The notes under the pieces were generated by a model that had not been told where the DNA came from, did no database searches, and saw nothing but the letters and a program-made list of their open reading frames with translations. From Legionella feeleii (GTDB lineage Bacteria > Pseudomonadota > Gammaproteobacteria > Legionellales > Legionellaceae), in assembly GCF_001467625.1 (NCBI RefSeq), contig NZ_LNYB01000085.1, forward strand, positions 492,244 through 556,243: 64,000 nt of DNA, in the 5' to 3' direction. A program made the position numbers and the translations under genes. Of the stretch, positions 1-7,838 are shown piece by piece. The stretch's first letter is position 1, and each line of letters begins with the position of its first letter.

Positions 1-97
1 GAACAAACTCAGTAATCGGTTTAATCGGCAAGTGATTATCATCAAGAACTATCCATGTGACATGATAAGAACTCAGTTTGATTTTTTGTACTTTCAT
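1..97 (-). CDS. Tyrosine-type site-specific integrase, N-terminal fragment cut by window edge
   Basis: The reverse strand carries an ATG at 97 with GAGG five bases upstream, then 32 open codons to the edge. The peptide begins MKVQKIKL and contains TWIVLDDNHLPIKPI. This matches my memory of the opening of tyrosine recombinases that start MKVQ..., have a W-x-VLDDDYxPI segment and continue into a SAM-like core-binding domain. No catalytic residue is visible because the rest lies outside the window. If right, an integrase of a mobile element reads leftward here. The assignment rests on about 30 residues, so a decayed copy or another family is possible. Confidence 0.5.
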   Translation of the reverse strand, partial: MKVQKIKLSSYHVTWIVLDDNHLPIKPITEFV

Positions 98-143
98 AAA
101 TACCTCAATGAAGAACGCCAATATACGCTTAATTTCTATCATT

Positions 144-161
144 GAATACTATGAATACTAT
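144..161. repeat. Tandem 9-bp direct repeat upstream of the integrase
   Basis: The nonamer GAATACTAT occurs twice head to tail. It lies about 45 bases upstream of the integrase start, where a promoter or operator would be. Function is not known. Confidence 0.5.
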
Positions 162-172
162 AATTATATTAG

Positions 173-196
173 GTCTGATTATCAAAATAATCAGAC
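173..196. promoter_or_regulatory. Perfect 10-bp hairpin in the integrase upstream region
   Basis: GTCTGATTAT and ATAATCAGAC are exact inverted copies separated by CAAA. No U-tract follows on either strand, so it is not a plain terminator. The position upstream of the integrase suggests an operator or recombination-related site; that is inference. The rest of 98-429 shows no gene. Confidence 0.45.
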
Positions 197-341
197 TTAA
201 TATCACATATACTACCAACTTACTCGATCACCTTTGATTTTTTGATTAACCTAATCTTCCACAAGCCAATAGTTATTTTTATACAAAGAATGACCTCAGG
301 AATACTCTTCCTTATATTTTTGTGTAAATTTTAAACAAATG

Positions 342-350
342 TGATATAAT
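342..350 (+). promoter_or_regulatory. Extended -10 promoter element for the small-gene pair
   Basis: TGATATAAT is a textbook extended -10 (TGnTATAAT). It lies about 80 bases before the first start codon of the two small genes. No good -35 hexamer is visible, which extended -10 promoters tolerate. Confidence 0.45.
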
Positions 351-429
351 GTATTCCTTGCAAATTGAAATTGATAACCAGCATTGATACCATCGCTCAG
401 TTTATAAGCCGTAGTAACAGTGTTGAATT

Positions 430-681
430 ATGAATTACAAAGTTGAATTAGAGAAAGAACACAATAAATACAAGCTCCTTTCGCAAAAAAGAAATGAATT
501 AATCAATAATTTTTGCAGTTTGGACCATACAATTGAAGAACTTAGTCAGTTAAGACAAGCACATAAAGAATTAGTTATCGCTATTTCAGAAGTACTGCAT
601 AAAAGTTCAGAACTGATTCAAAAAGCGTTTTATGCAACAACTCACATAACGGAGAATCATTACAGTGATCAAAAGACATAA
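430..681 (+). CDS. Small hypothetical coiled-coil protein
   Basis: An 83-residue, charged, helical protein. Residues 5-30 and 40-65 have heptad-like spacing of Leu/Ile with many Glu, Lys and Gln, so a short coiled coil is likely. There is no signal peptide or membrane segment. No clear ribosome binding site precedes the ATG at 430. Its end overlaps the next gene by 17 bases, so the two are probably co-transcribed from the extended -10 element at 342. I do not recognise the family. The neighbourhood (integrase fragment on one side, DnaA-box cluster on the other) suggests a mobile-element cargo or maintenance gene; this is inference. Confidence 0.5.
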   Translation: MNYKVELEKEHNKYKLLSQKRNELINNFCSLDHTIEELSQLRQAHKELVIAISEVLHKSSELIQKAFYATTHITENHYSDQKT

Positions 682-919
682 TCCTTTAGATGCACAAAAA
701 ACGTTTGGTATTCTTTTTATTGAAAATGGCGCCCTCGCCTGCATAAAAAGCTTTTTTATTGTCTTATTAAGTTGGTCGTTACGTACTAACGCAGCCCCTG
801 TTCCTGTTTCTGTATGGATACTTAGCTATTTTGCTCTTTGCGCCTACTTTACCTGGAAGCCTAAATTAACCCGATTCCTAGCTAACCGAAAGCAAAGAAA
901 AACAGCCAAAGATGATTAA
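665..919 (+). CDS. Small hypothetical membrane protein
   Basis: An 84-residue protein with a GTG start at 665 and GGAG about ten bases upstream. Residues about 17-37 and 47-63 are hydrophobic and look like two membrane helices. The tail is strongly basic (Lys/Arg from about residue 65), which predicts a cytoplasmic C-terminus. The start lies inside the end of the preceding coiled-coil gene, which argues for translational coupling. I recognise no family. A two-helix protein with a basic tail next to a coiled-coil partner could be a holin-like or toxin-like pair, but nothing specific supports that. Confidence 0.45.
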   Translation: MIKRHNPLDAQKTFGILFIENGALACIKSFFIVLLSWSLRTNAAPVPVSVWILSYFALCAYFTWKPKLTRFLANRKQRKTAKDD

Positions 920-1012
920 TATTTTTATTTTTTATGATGGTTTCACTGGCTAGTTGTTGAGCATCCTTTTAACCGCTTTAGTTCATTAGGATTTGACAGT
1001 CTATACACATTT

Positions 1013-1152
1013 TTATCCACAGATTTTGTGGATAAATTCAATCCCCCAACTAAAGAAAATAATACCTCTGTTCCTTATAGGCTAAGGGTGACCTCTTAAA
1101 ACAGGCATTTCTTTTACAAAAAATAGTCGGGAAGAGCAAAGAATTATCCACA
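1013..1152. promoter_or_regulatory. Cluster of three perfect DnaA boxes
   Basis: TTATCCACA occurs at 1013-1021, its inverted copy TGTGGATAA at 1027-1035 only five bases later, and a third direct copy at 1144-1152. By base composition one perfect box is expected about once in a window of this size, so three in 140 bp is unlikely by chance. The flanks (920-960 and 1190-1250) are very AT-rich, as in DNA-unwinding regions. There is no dnaA, dnaN or rep gene nearby. It may be a replication origin of a mobile element or a DnaA-titrating site. Confidence 0.6.
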
Positions 1153-1282
1153 GGATATTAGAGGAAATAAAAAGACCTACTGCGCTGGTGATAATAAACA
1201 AATAAATAATAAAAAAACAGTCTTGACTAAGAGTATTTTTTTATAATGACGAGTCAATCATGTAAATAACAGGACATGACTC

Positions 1283-1417
1283 TCACTTCCTCTTGGGATG
1301 AATCATAATTTGCAATGACTTCAGCACCCAAATAGCAATAAAAGGGAACAGCATAAGGATTTGCCATAGGCGCAGTCGGGGAATTAAATAAGCGCCAAAG
1401 GCGCACTTTCTGAGCCG
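1283..1417 (-). pseudogene. Remnant of a short hydrophobic-ended coding sequence
   Basis: Reading right to left from 1417, 44 codons are open to a TGA at 1283. They encode a peptide with a basic stretch (IPRLRLW), a hydrophobic helix (LMLFPFIAIWVL) and a basic tail (MIHPKRK). It looks like the C-terminus of a membrane protein, but an in-frame TAA lies just upstream and there is no good start. I take it as a relic. No function can be assigned. Confidence 0.3.
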
Positions 1418-1460
1418 TTAGGCGAGGTCTTTAGATAATAATTATTCAAAATCCACCAAG

Positions 1461-1487
1461 GTGATGCAAACGTTCCATTTGCATCAC
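1461..1487. terminator. Hairpin beyond the 3' end of the 1511-2479 gene
   Basis: GTGATGCAAA and TTTGCATCAC form a perfect 10-bp stem with a 7-base loop, 24 bases past the stop codon of the leftward gene. There is no proper U-tract on the minus strand, so it may be a weak terminator or a 3'-end stabiliser. Confidence 0.45.
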
Positions 1488-1510
1488 TCTGTTTGTAATC
1501 AATAAAATAT

Positions 1511-2479
1511 TTATACCTCGTAAGTAGAAACAAACTCTTCTTGATTATCTACTGAAGCTGGTGGCGGCTGAAATTGGAAAAATCGGGAAAGAATCCAAGA
1601 TTTTTTTGTAGGATAATTGTCGGAAGCCTTTTCTCGAAAAGGCGCTGTTGACTGAATAACGAAAGAAGCTCTTTCTTGCGTATTGCTTGTATTGTCTGTG
1701 GCATCAATCCTATCCAACCCAACATCAGTATTTGTTGATGGTTCAGAGGCGGAGTCCTGTAACTCATCGATTCTTCTTTTTTTAACAATAGATTTAGGTA
1801 CTTCTTTAGACCGGACTTGAGGTGAAGGTTGAGGAGGAGATTTTCTTTTTGGGACATTTGCTTCATCGCCCATCCTATTTTCTAATAAACTCATTGCGTC
1901 ACTTATTAATTCATCAACAGAGCTTATAAACTTATTATCAAATCCTAATTGCTGTTGAATCGCCTCATCCTTATAAGATTTTTTTAAAAGAGCAGAAAAA
2001 CTCTTCCCTACAGTTATAATCTTTTTTAATGCCTCAGGGACTACCTGAGGAGAATTTTTAGCATAGTGAAAGAAAATTTCTGCTCTACGGAATTTAATCT
2101 CTTCCTTTCTATAAACTGCTTCCATTAACTGATTTGAAAGTAAAGGTGTCATACTGGTATAAGGGAAAGAGCGGGTATATTTGCCAATTATTTTATAGCA
2201 CTCATCGGCTTCTTTAAGCTGTTGAAAACACGCTTTACGTGTAGCACTCGCTTTCATCGCAAGCGCATACGCTATATAACTTTTCCCGATTATTAACAAT
2301 GCTTGATTGCATTCCTCAACCTGGTGAGCCATGGCTGTTGCCAAGAAGGATTTAAGGGCGCGTTGATCTACTCGTTCATATAACCGTATATTGGCTGCCA
2401 ACAGACCGGGATTTTTAGTAACCAAAAATGTTTCATAATTGGAATGAATTTCTTCATAAATTTCTAATATATTAGTCAT
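1511..2479 (-). CDS. Hypothetical protein, candidate Dot/Icm effector with NLS-like clusters
   Basis: 322 residues, ATG start. Residues 1-205 are mostly helical with regularly spaced short helices, somewhat like a TPR or MIT fold. A low-complexity Pro/Ser-rich linker follows from about 208. Two basic clusters, PKRKS at 210-214 and VKKRRID at 232-238, resemble classical nuclear localisation signals. The C-terminus is polar and acidic (VDNQEEF), as in many type IV substrates. There is no signal peptide or membrane helix. The gene stands alone between non-coding stretches. No family was recognised; effector status and nuclear targeting are inference from composition. Confidence 0.5.
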   Translation of the reverse strand: MTNILEIYEEIHSNYETFLVTKNPGLLAANIRLYERVDQRALKSFLATAMAHQVEECNQALLIIGKSYIAYALAMKASATRKACFQQLKEADECYKIIGKYTRSFPYTSMTPLLSNQLMEAVYRKEEIKFRRAEIFFHYAKNSPQVVPEALKKIITVGKSFSALLKKSYKDEAIQQQLGFDNKFISSVDELISDAMSLLENRMGDEANVPKRKSPPQPSPQVRSKEVPKSIVKKRRIDELQDSASEPSTNTDVGLDRIDATDNTSNTQERASFVIQSTAPFREKASDNYPTKKSWILSRFFQFQPPPASVDNQEEFVSTYEV

Positions 2480-2836
2480 GTTATCTCTCTAAATTATAAA
2501 TATATCCCTATGGTTTCATAGATGCTTCGCTAATGAAAATATGACAGCGAAACCCTCTAAATTTCAAAAATAGTTGGCAATTATGAAGTAAACACAACAA
2601 TTGTAAAAGGGAAAATTTCCACCTCAAAAGCCTAGTTGAAATGCAAACTAGAAATGATGTAAGTTTATTGCTGTGTATGAAACAAAAAATAGCTTTTTTT
2701 TATTATTTTAAGTTTTGCTGTTAACTTGAATTTTTATTATTTTCGCGAAGGTGGAGTCTGTTTTTTAACCAATCCCTTGATTTACAAAGTAAATATTAAA
2801 CCAGCTCCCCGCTTACTCAGGAAATAGGAATACCCA

Positions 2837-2911
2837 TTAAGGGATCAGGATAGTTTGACCAATCTTTACGCGATCAATTCGGAAATTTAGAGTACCTCTC
2901 ATTTTTGTCAT
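2837..2911 (-). pseudogene. Remnant resembling the end of a LysM domain
   Basis: On the minus strand a short open stretch encodes FRIDRVKIGQTILIP followed by a stop. LysM domains typically end with a ...R(I/L)xVGQxLxIP pattern, which this resembles closely. A TAA lies just upstream in frame, so only a fragment of a peptidoglycan-binding protein gene would survive. The remainder of 2480-3132 shows no convincing gene. Confidence 0.35.
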
Positions 2912-3132
2912 TGCTTACAGGAAATTGAGTATGAGTCTTCTCTTTATAAAGCCTGTTGAGCTAAGTGAGTTTGCAGTTACTTAATAGTGAAAGATAAGTT
3001 TGTTAGCAACAGCTACTACAGAAACTTATCAAAGAATTCTTCTTTATAAAGAACCTCTTTTGATCTATGCTGGAAAACCTTAGGCCTTTGTTTTTGTAAC
3101 AAGTGAACACTATTAGAGTGAGATAAATCACG

Positions 3133-3228
3133 ATGGATTTTATACTCATTGGCATGACTCTGCTCTTTTTCGGTCTTTGTCTTGCCTTAATTAACTTTTT
3201 TGATTCATTATCCCAGAGCGAACGATGA
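3133..3228 (+). CDS. Small membrane protein at the head of the kdp operon
   Basis: 31 residues (MDFILIGMTLLFFG...SQSER), with one hydrophobic helix at about 3-24 and a short polar tail. Its stop codon overlaps the kdpF start in an ATGA, so translation is coupled. Many kdp operons have a similar single-helix ORF just before kdpF, beginning with an acidic residue and containing a run of Leu/Phe. Its role is unknown; an accessory to pump assembly or lipid contact is a guess. It is too short for usual gene callers. Confidence 0.65.
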   Translation: MDFILIGMTLLFFGLCLALINFFDSLSQSER

Positions 3229-3311
3229 TCACATACCTGATTTGTGGGTTAATTACCCTCGCCCTACTGATTTACCTACTGTTTGTTTTATTCAAACCAG
3301 AGGTATTTTAG
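3225..3311 (+). CDS. kdpF: KdpF, small subunit of the K+-transporting ATPase
   Basis: 28 residues (MITYLICG...LFKPEVF). KdpF is a single-span hydrophobic peptide of about 29 residues that stabilises the KdpABC complex in the inner membrane. The sequence has one helix with the usual end, a short positively charged and aromatic tail with E-x-F (compare ...NAEAF in E. coli). It overlaps the preceding small ORF by four bases and lies 72 bases before kdpA, the standard order. Confidence 0.8.
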   Translation: MITYLICGLITLALLIYLLFVLFKPEVF

Positions 3312-3383
3312 AGGATTATTTTATAGTTTGCTCGCTTGAGTGATTATGGCTTGATTTTGAGCATGCCAGCAGGAAAGGACTCT

Positions 3384-5150
3384 ATGACTGAGATAGGTTT
3401 ATTACAAATTTTTTTCTACCTGTTAATCCTCCTTGCCCTGGTAAAACCTTTGGGCTGGTACATAGCCAGCGTTTATGAAGGTAAAGCTTGGGGATTACAC
3501 CATATTGGCGCCCCGCTTGAGAAATTCATTTATCGACTTAGCGGTATCAAACCCAGGCAAGAGATGGATTGGAAACGCTATCTTTCTGCTATGCTCGTTT
3601 TTAACTTATTTGGCTTATTAGCCGTTTATCTAATCCAACGCTTGCAAGCCTATCTTCCCCTCAATCCACAGCAATTCATAGCGCCCTCCCCACACCTGGC
3701 ATTTAATACTGCTGCCAGTTTTGCTACCAATTCCAATTGGCAATCCTATGGCGGGGAAACAACAATGAGCTATTTAACGCAAATGCTCGCTCTTACGAGC
3801 CAAAATTTTCTTTCTGCGGCTACAGGCATGTCTCTCTTGATTGCGCTAATCCGTGGCATCACCGGTCGTGAAACGAAACATTTGGGGAATTTTTGGGTAG
3901 ATACCGTTCGAGCGATTCTTTATATCTTACTGCCATTATCATTGCTGTTTGCAGTCATTCTGGTATCACAAGGCGTGATTCAGAATTTTAAACCTAATCA
4001 GACTGTTAGCTTACTACAACCAATTAATTATCACGCTGAGCAAACACCAACAGAAATTAAAACACAAGTCATCCCTATGGGCCCTGTTGCTTCGCAAATT
4101 GCCATTAAACAATTGGGTACCAATGGTGGTGGATTTTTTAATGTCAATTCGGCGCATCCTTTTGAAAACCCTACACCATTAACTAATTTTTTAGAGATGC
4201 TTGCTATTTTGCTGATTCCTGCTGCCCTTTGTTATACCTTCGGGCTCATGGTTAATGATAGACGTCAAGGATGGGCTATATTAACCGCGATGTATCTTGT
4301 ATTTATTCCCTTCGTTATTTTTACAGTCATTGCAGAACAAGCAGGAAATCCAGCCATCTCATCTTTAGGGGTTGAGCAAAGAGCACAATTTGATAATTAT
4401 CCTGGCGGTAATATGGAAGGTAAAGAAACCCGCTTTGGAATAGTTAGTTCTGCTCTCTGGTCCATAGCGACCACTGCTGCTTCCAACGGCTCGGTTAACT
4501 CCATGCTTGATTCTTATACACCCTTAGGGGGATTTGCACCTCTCTGGATGATGCATTTGGGCGAGGTTATCTTTGGCGGTGTTGGCTCAGGTTTGTATGG
4601 CATGTTAATGCTTGTCATTATTACAGTCTTTATTGCAGGCCTTATGGTTGGAAGAACACCTGAATATTTAGGTAAAAAAATTGAACCTTATGAAATGAAA
4701 ATGGCCTCCATTGCAGTTTTAATTATGCCTCTTATAGTCTTGCTTTCTACAGCAGTAGGCTCTGTTACTGAAATGGGAGTAAGTTCGATCGGTAATCCTG
4801 GAGCACACGGATTTAGTGAAATTCTCTATGCATTCACTTCGATGGGAAATAACAATGGTAGCGCCTTTGCCGGGCTCAATACGAATACCCCTTTTTATAA
4901 TCTGCTGGGGGGTTTAATGATGCTGATTTCACGCTTCTGGATTGCAATACCAGCCTTAGCTGTTGCTGGTTCTCTGGTAGGTAAAAAAATAAGGCCCCCC
5001 AGCTCAGGAACCTTGGCTACGCACACACCTCTTTTTATTCTTCTTCTTATCAGTGTCACTATTCTCATCGGTGCACTGTCTTTCCTTCCAGCATTGGCTC
5101 TAGGACCAATAGTTGAGCAACTAATACTTTGGGGACAGCATGGGCGCTAA
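3384..5150 (+). CDS. kdpA: K+-transporting ATPase subunit A
   Basis: KdpA is the channel-like K+-binding subunit of the high-affinity KdpFABC pump in the inner membrane. 588 residues (E. coli 557), about ten membrane helices. The four selectivity-filter loops of this superfamily are visible: [41 protein letters not shown] and [13 protein letters not shown]. The frame is open to a TTG at 3336, but the ATG at 3384 is chosen: AAGGA lies six bases upstream and the protein then starts MTEIGLLQ, like other KdpA. The end overlaps kdpB by 11 bases. All key loops look intact. Confidence 0.95.
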   Translation: MTEIGLLQIFFYLLILLALVKPLGWYIASVYEGKAWGLHHIGAPLEKFIYRLSGIKPRQEMDWKRYLSAMLVFNLFGLLAVYLIQRLQAYLPLNPQQFIAPSPHLAFNTAASFATNSNWQSYGGETTMSYLTQMLALTSQNFLSAATGMSLLIALIRGITGRETKHLGNFWVDTVRAILYILLPLSLLFAVILVSQGVIQNFKPNQTVSLLQPINYHAEQTPTEIKTQVIPMGPVASQIAIKQLGTNGGGFFNVNSAHPFENPTPLTNFLEMLAILLIPAALCYTFGLMVNDRRQGWAILTAMYLVFIPFVIFTVIAEQAGNPAISSLGVEQRAQFDNYPGGNMEGKETRFGIVSSALWSIATTAASNGSVNSMLDSYTPLGGFAPLWMMHLGEVIFGGVGSGLYGMLMLVIITVFIAGLMVGRTPEYLGKKIEPYEMKMASIAVLIMPLIVLLSTAVGSVTEMGVSSIGNPGAHGFSEILYAFTSMGNNNGSAFAGLNTNTPFYNLLGGLMMLISRFWIAIPALAVAGSLVGKKIRPPSSGTLATHTPLFILLLISVTILIGALSFLPALALGPIVEQLILWGQHGR

Positions 5151-7212
5151 TACACATCAATCTTCCCTATGGGATTTCGGCATCATAAAAACAGCCGTAC
5201 GCCATTCGTTTTTAAAATTGGCACCTCTTCATCAAATTCGTAACCCGGTCATGTTTTGTGTTTATATCGGTTCATTGATAACAACCATGCTGTTTATCCA
5301 GGCGTTATTTGGAGAAGGCGAAGCCTCGCCAAAATTTATTTTAGCAATTACCTTATGGCTTTGGTTTACCATCCTTTTTTCTAATTTTGCCGAAAGCATG
5401 GCAGAAGGCCGCGGCAAAGCACAAGCCCAAGCCTTACGTAAAGCCCGCCGTGAAATACAGGCAAAGAAATTGGCAAAGCCAGTTAAAGGCGCAAAAATTA
5501 CTTTAGTTCAATCCGCACTCCTGCGTAGTGGCGATATCGTATTCGTTGAGGCAGGCGATTTCATTCCTAGCGATGGTGAAGTCATTGAAGGGATTGCTTC
5601 TGTTAATGAGAGTGCTATCACGGGAGAAAGTGCGCCAGTCATTCGCGAAAGCGGCGGTGACCGCAGTGCGGTAACAGGGGGAACGCAAGTTATTTCAGAT
5701 TGGCTCATCGTGCGTATTACTTCTAATCCAGGTGAAACTTTTTTAGATAAAATGATTGGCCTCGTGGAAGGTGCCAAACGCCAGAAAACACCTAACGAAT
5801 TAGCACTGACTATTTTACTCGCAGCATTAACTCTTGTCTTTCTATTAGTCTGCGCTACGCTTTTACCTTTCTCTATTTACGGTGTGATATCAGCAAAAGC
5901 AGGCAAAGTGGTAACTATCACTGTATTAATAGCGCTCTTTGTCTGTCTGGCACCCACAACCATTGGTGGTTTGCTTTCAGCGATTGGCATCGCTGGCATG
6001 GATAGAATGATTCAAGCCAATGTCATTGCTATCTCAGGGCGTGCAGTTGAAGCCGCAGGTGATGTCGATGTTCTATTATTAGATAAAACGGGTACGGTTA
6101 CCTTAGGAAATCGCGAAGCAATTGAATTTATTCCTGCAGACGGAGTAAGCATTGCAGCGATGGCTGATGCCGCACAGCTAGCCTCATTAGCTGACGAGAC
6201 ACCAGAGGGACGTAGTATCGTCATTTTGGCTAAAGAGAAATATGGATTACGTGGCCGCGATATTTCTAAACTAGGTGCGACCTTTATTCCATTTACTGCT
6301 GAAACAAGAATGAGTGGAGCGAATTTACCGGGTCGGCAAATTCGTAAAGGAGCAGCGCAAGCCATTGAACAGTATGCTCAAGAAATAGGTGGCACTTTTC
6401 CAAATTCAGTGCAAGAAAGTGTTGAGATTATTTCTCGCCAAGGTGGAACAGCGCTTGTTGTAATCGAAGAGAAAAAGATATTGGGAGTCATTCACCTCAA
6501 GGATATTATCAAAGGTGGTATCCGTGAACGTTTTGCTCAACTCAGGCGCATGGGAATCAAAACAATCATGGTAACTGGTGATAATCCATTAACAGCAGCA
6601 GCAATCGCCGCAGAGACAGGTATCGATGATTTTTTAGCCGATGCCAAACCAGAGGAAAAACTTAAACTCATCCGCAGTTTACAGGCACAAGGCCATTTGG
6701 TTGCTATGACAGGTGATGGAACCAATGATGCCCCTGCCCTAGCTCAGGCTGATGTAGCTGTTGCGATGAATACAGGTACACAGGCGGCAAAAGAAGCTGG
6801 TAATTTAATTGATTTGGATTCCAATCCTACTAAGTTAATTGAAGTCGTTGAAATAGGTAAACAATTGCTAATGACGAGAGGCTCTTTAACTACCTTTAGT
6901 ATAGCCAATGATATTGCAAAATATTTTGCAATTTTACCGGCCGCATTTGCGAGCACCTATCCAGCATTAAATACCTTAAATATTATGCACTTAACCACAC
7001 CTGAAAGTGCTATCCTATCAGCAGTCATTTTCAATGCGCTTATCATTATTTTTCTTATTCCACTTGCACTTCGCGGCGTGAAATATCATCATGTTGAAGC
7101 AGCCAGGTTGTTGCGAAGCAATGTTCTTATTTATGGATTAGGCGGTTTAATTGTGCCTTTTATTGGGATTAAACTGATTGATTTGCTCTTATCAGGATTG
7201 GGTCTAGCATAA
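5140..7212 (+). CDS. kdpB: K+-transporting P-type ATPase subunit B
   Basis: KdpB is the P-type ATPase that energises K+ uptake by KdpA. 690 residues, close to the 682 of E. coli. The actuator motif TGES is at ITGESAP. The phosphorylated aspartate lies in DKTGTVT (Asp315). The nucleotide and P-domain motifs KGAAQ, TGDN and [10 protein letters not shown] are present. All catalytic residues look intact, so the subunit should be active if KdpC is made. The start overlaps the kdpA end by 11 bases and kdpC follows after 10 bases with a GGAGG-like site. Confidence 0.96.
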   Translation: MGANTHQSSLWDFGIIKTAVRHSFLKLAPLHQIRNPVMFCVYIGSLITTMLFIQALFGEGEASPKFILAITLWLWFTILFSNFAESMAEGRGKAQAQALRKARREIQAKKLAKPVKGAKITLVQSALLRSGDIVFVEAGDFIPSDGEVIEGIASVNESAITGESAPVIRESGGDRSAVTGGTQVISDWLIVRITSNPGETFLDKMIGLVEGAKRQKTPNELALTILLAALTLVFLLVCATLLPFSIYGVISAKAGKVVTITVLIALFVCLAPTTIGGLLSAIGIAGMDRMIQANVIAISGRAVEAAGDVDVLLLDKTGTVTLGNREAIEFIPADGVSIAAMADAAQLASLADETPEGRSIVILAKEKYGLRGRDISKLGATFIPFTAETRMSGANLPGRQIRKGAAQAIEQYAQEIGGTFPNSVQESVEIISRQGGTALVVIEEKKILGVIHLKDIIKGGIRERFAQLRRMGIKTIMVTGDNPLTAAAIAAETGIDDFLADAKPEEKLKLIRSLQAQGHLVAMTGDGTNDAPALAQADVAVAMNTGTQAAKEAGNLIDLDSNPTKLIEVVEIGKQLLMTRGSLTTFSIANDIAKYFAILPAAFASTYPALNTLNIMHLTTPESAILSAVIFNALIIIFLIPLALRGVKYHHVEAARLLRSNVLIYGLGGLIVPFIGIKLIDLLLSGLGLA

Positions 7213-7222
7213 GGAGGAGCCG

Positions 7223-7838
7223 ATGTTTAAAGCAGCAGTCAACCAAATGAAAACAGCTTTAATACTACTTATTTCACTAATGCTTCTCACCGGGTTAATT
7301 TATCCGCTTATTGTCACTGGCCTTGCCCAGTTTTTTTTTCCCTACGCAGGCAAATGGAAGTTTAATTCAACAAAATGGATTGATTATTGGTTCTCGACTA
7401 ATTGGACAATCCTTTTCTTCACCTGCTTATTTTTGGGGCAGACCTTCTGCAACTACCCCTTTTCCCTATAATGGCGGTGCTTCATTAGGCTCAAACAGCG
7501 GTCCATCCAATCCCAGATTTTTAGCTACTGTTAAAGATCGGGTAACACAGCTTAAAACATTTAACCCAAAGACCAATCAATTAGTTCCTGTTGATTTAGT
7601 GACCACTTCAGGTAGTGGACTTGATCCTGAAATTAGTCCTTATACTGCCTTCTATCAAGTAACACGTGTTGCTGAGGCACGCCATATTCCTGAAAAGGAA
7701 TTGCAAGCATTGATCATCAGTCACATTAAAAGCCGTACGTGGGGAATACTTGGTGAACCACGAGTTAATGTTTTGCAATTAAATCTTGCTCTGGATAATT
7801 TAAGGACAGGTGATGGTCGATTCACGTCCAAATCCTGA
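7223..7838 (+). pseudogene. kdpC: K+-transporting ATPase subunit C, split by a +1 frameshift in a T9 run
   Basis: KdpC is a single-span periplasmic subunit essential for KdpB activity. The start frame gives a normal N-terminus (MFKAAVNQMKTALILL...GLAQFFFP) and then terminates at 7471. The correct continuation (TQANGSLIQQNGL...GRPSATTPFPYNGGASLGSNSGPSNP to NLALDNL) is in another frame from the same point. The junction is a run of nine T at 7331-7339; eight T would restore one 204-residue protein of normal length. It may be a sequencing error, a true mutation, or slippage that lets some full product form. The end overlaps the kdpD start by 26 bases. Confidence 0.9.

Noticed and set aside
1222-1246. 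Promoter TTGACT...TATAAT at about 1223-1245
   Set aside because: The spacer is only 13 bases and no gene follows on the plus strand.
5503-6956. Several minus-strand open frames within kdpB
   Set aside because: They are frame shadows of a strongly conserved gene and show no features of their own.
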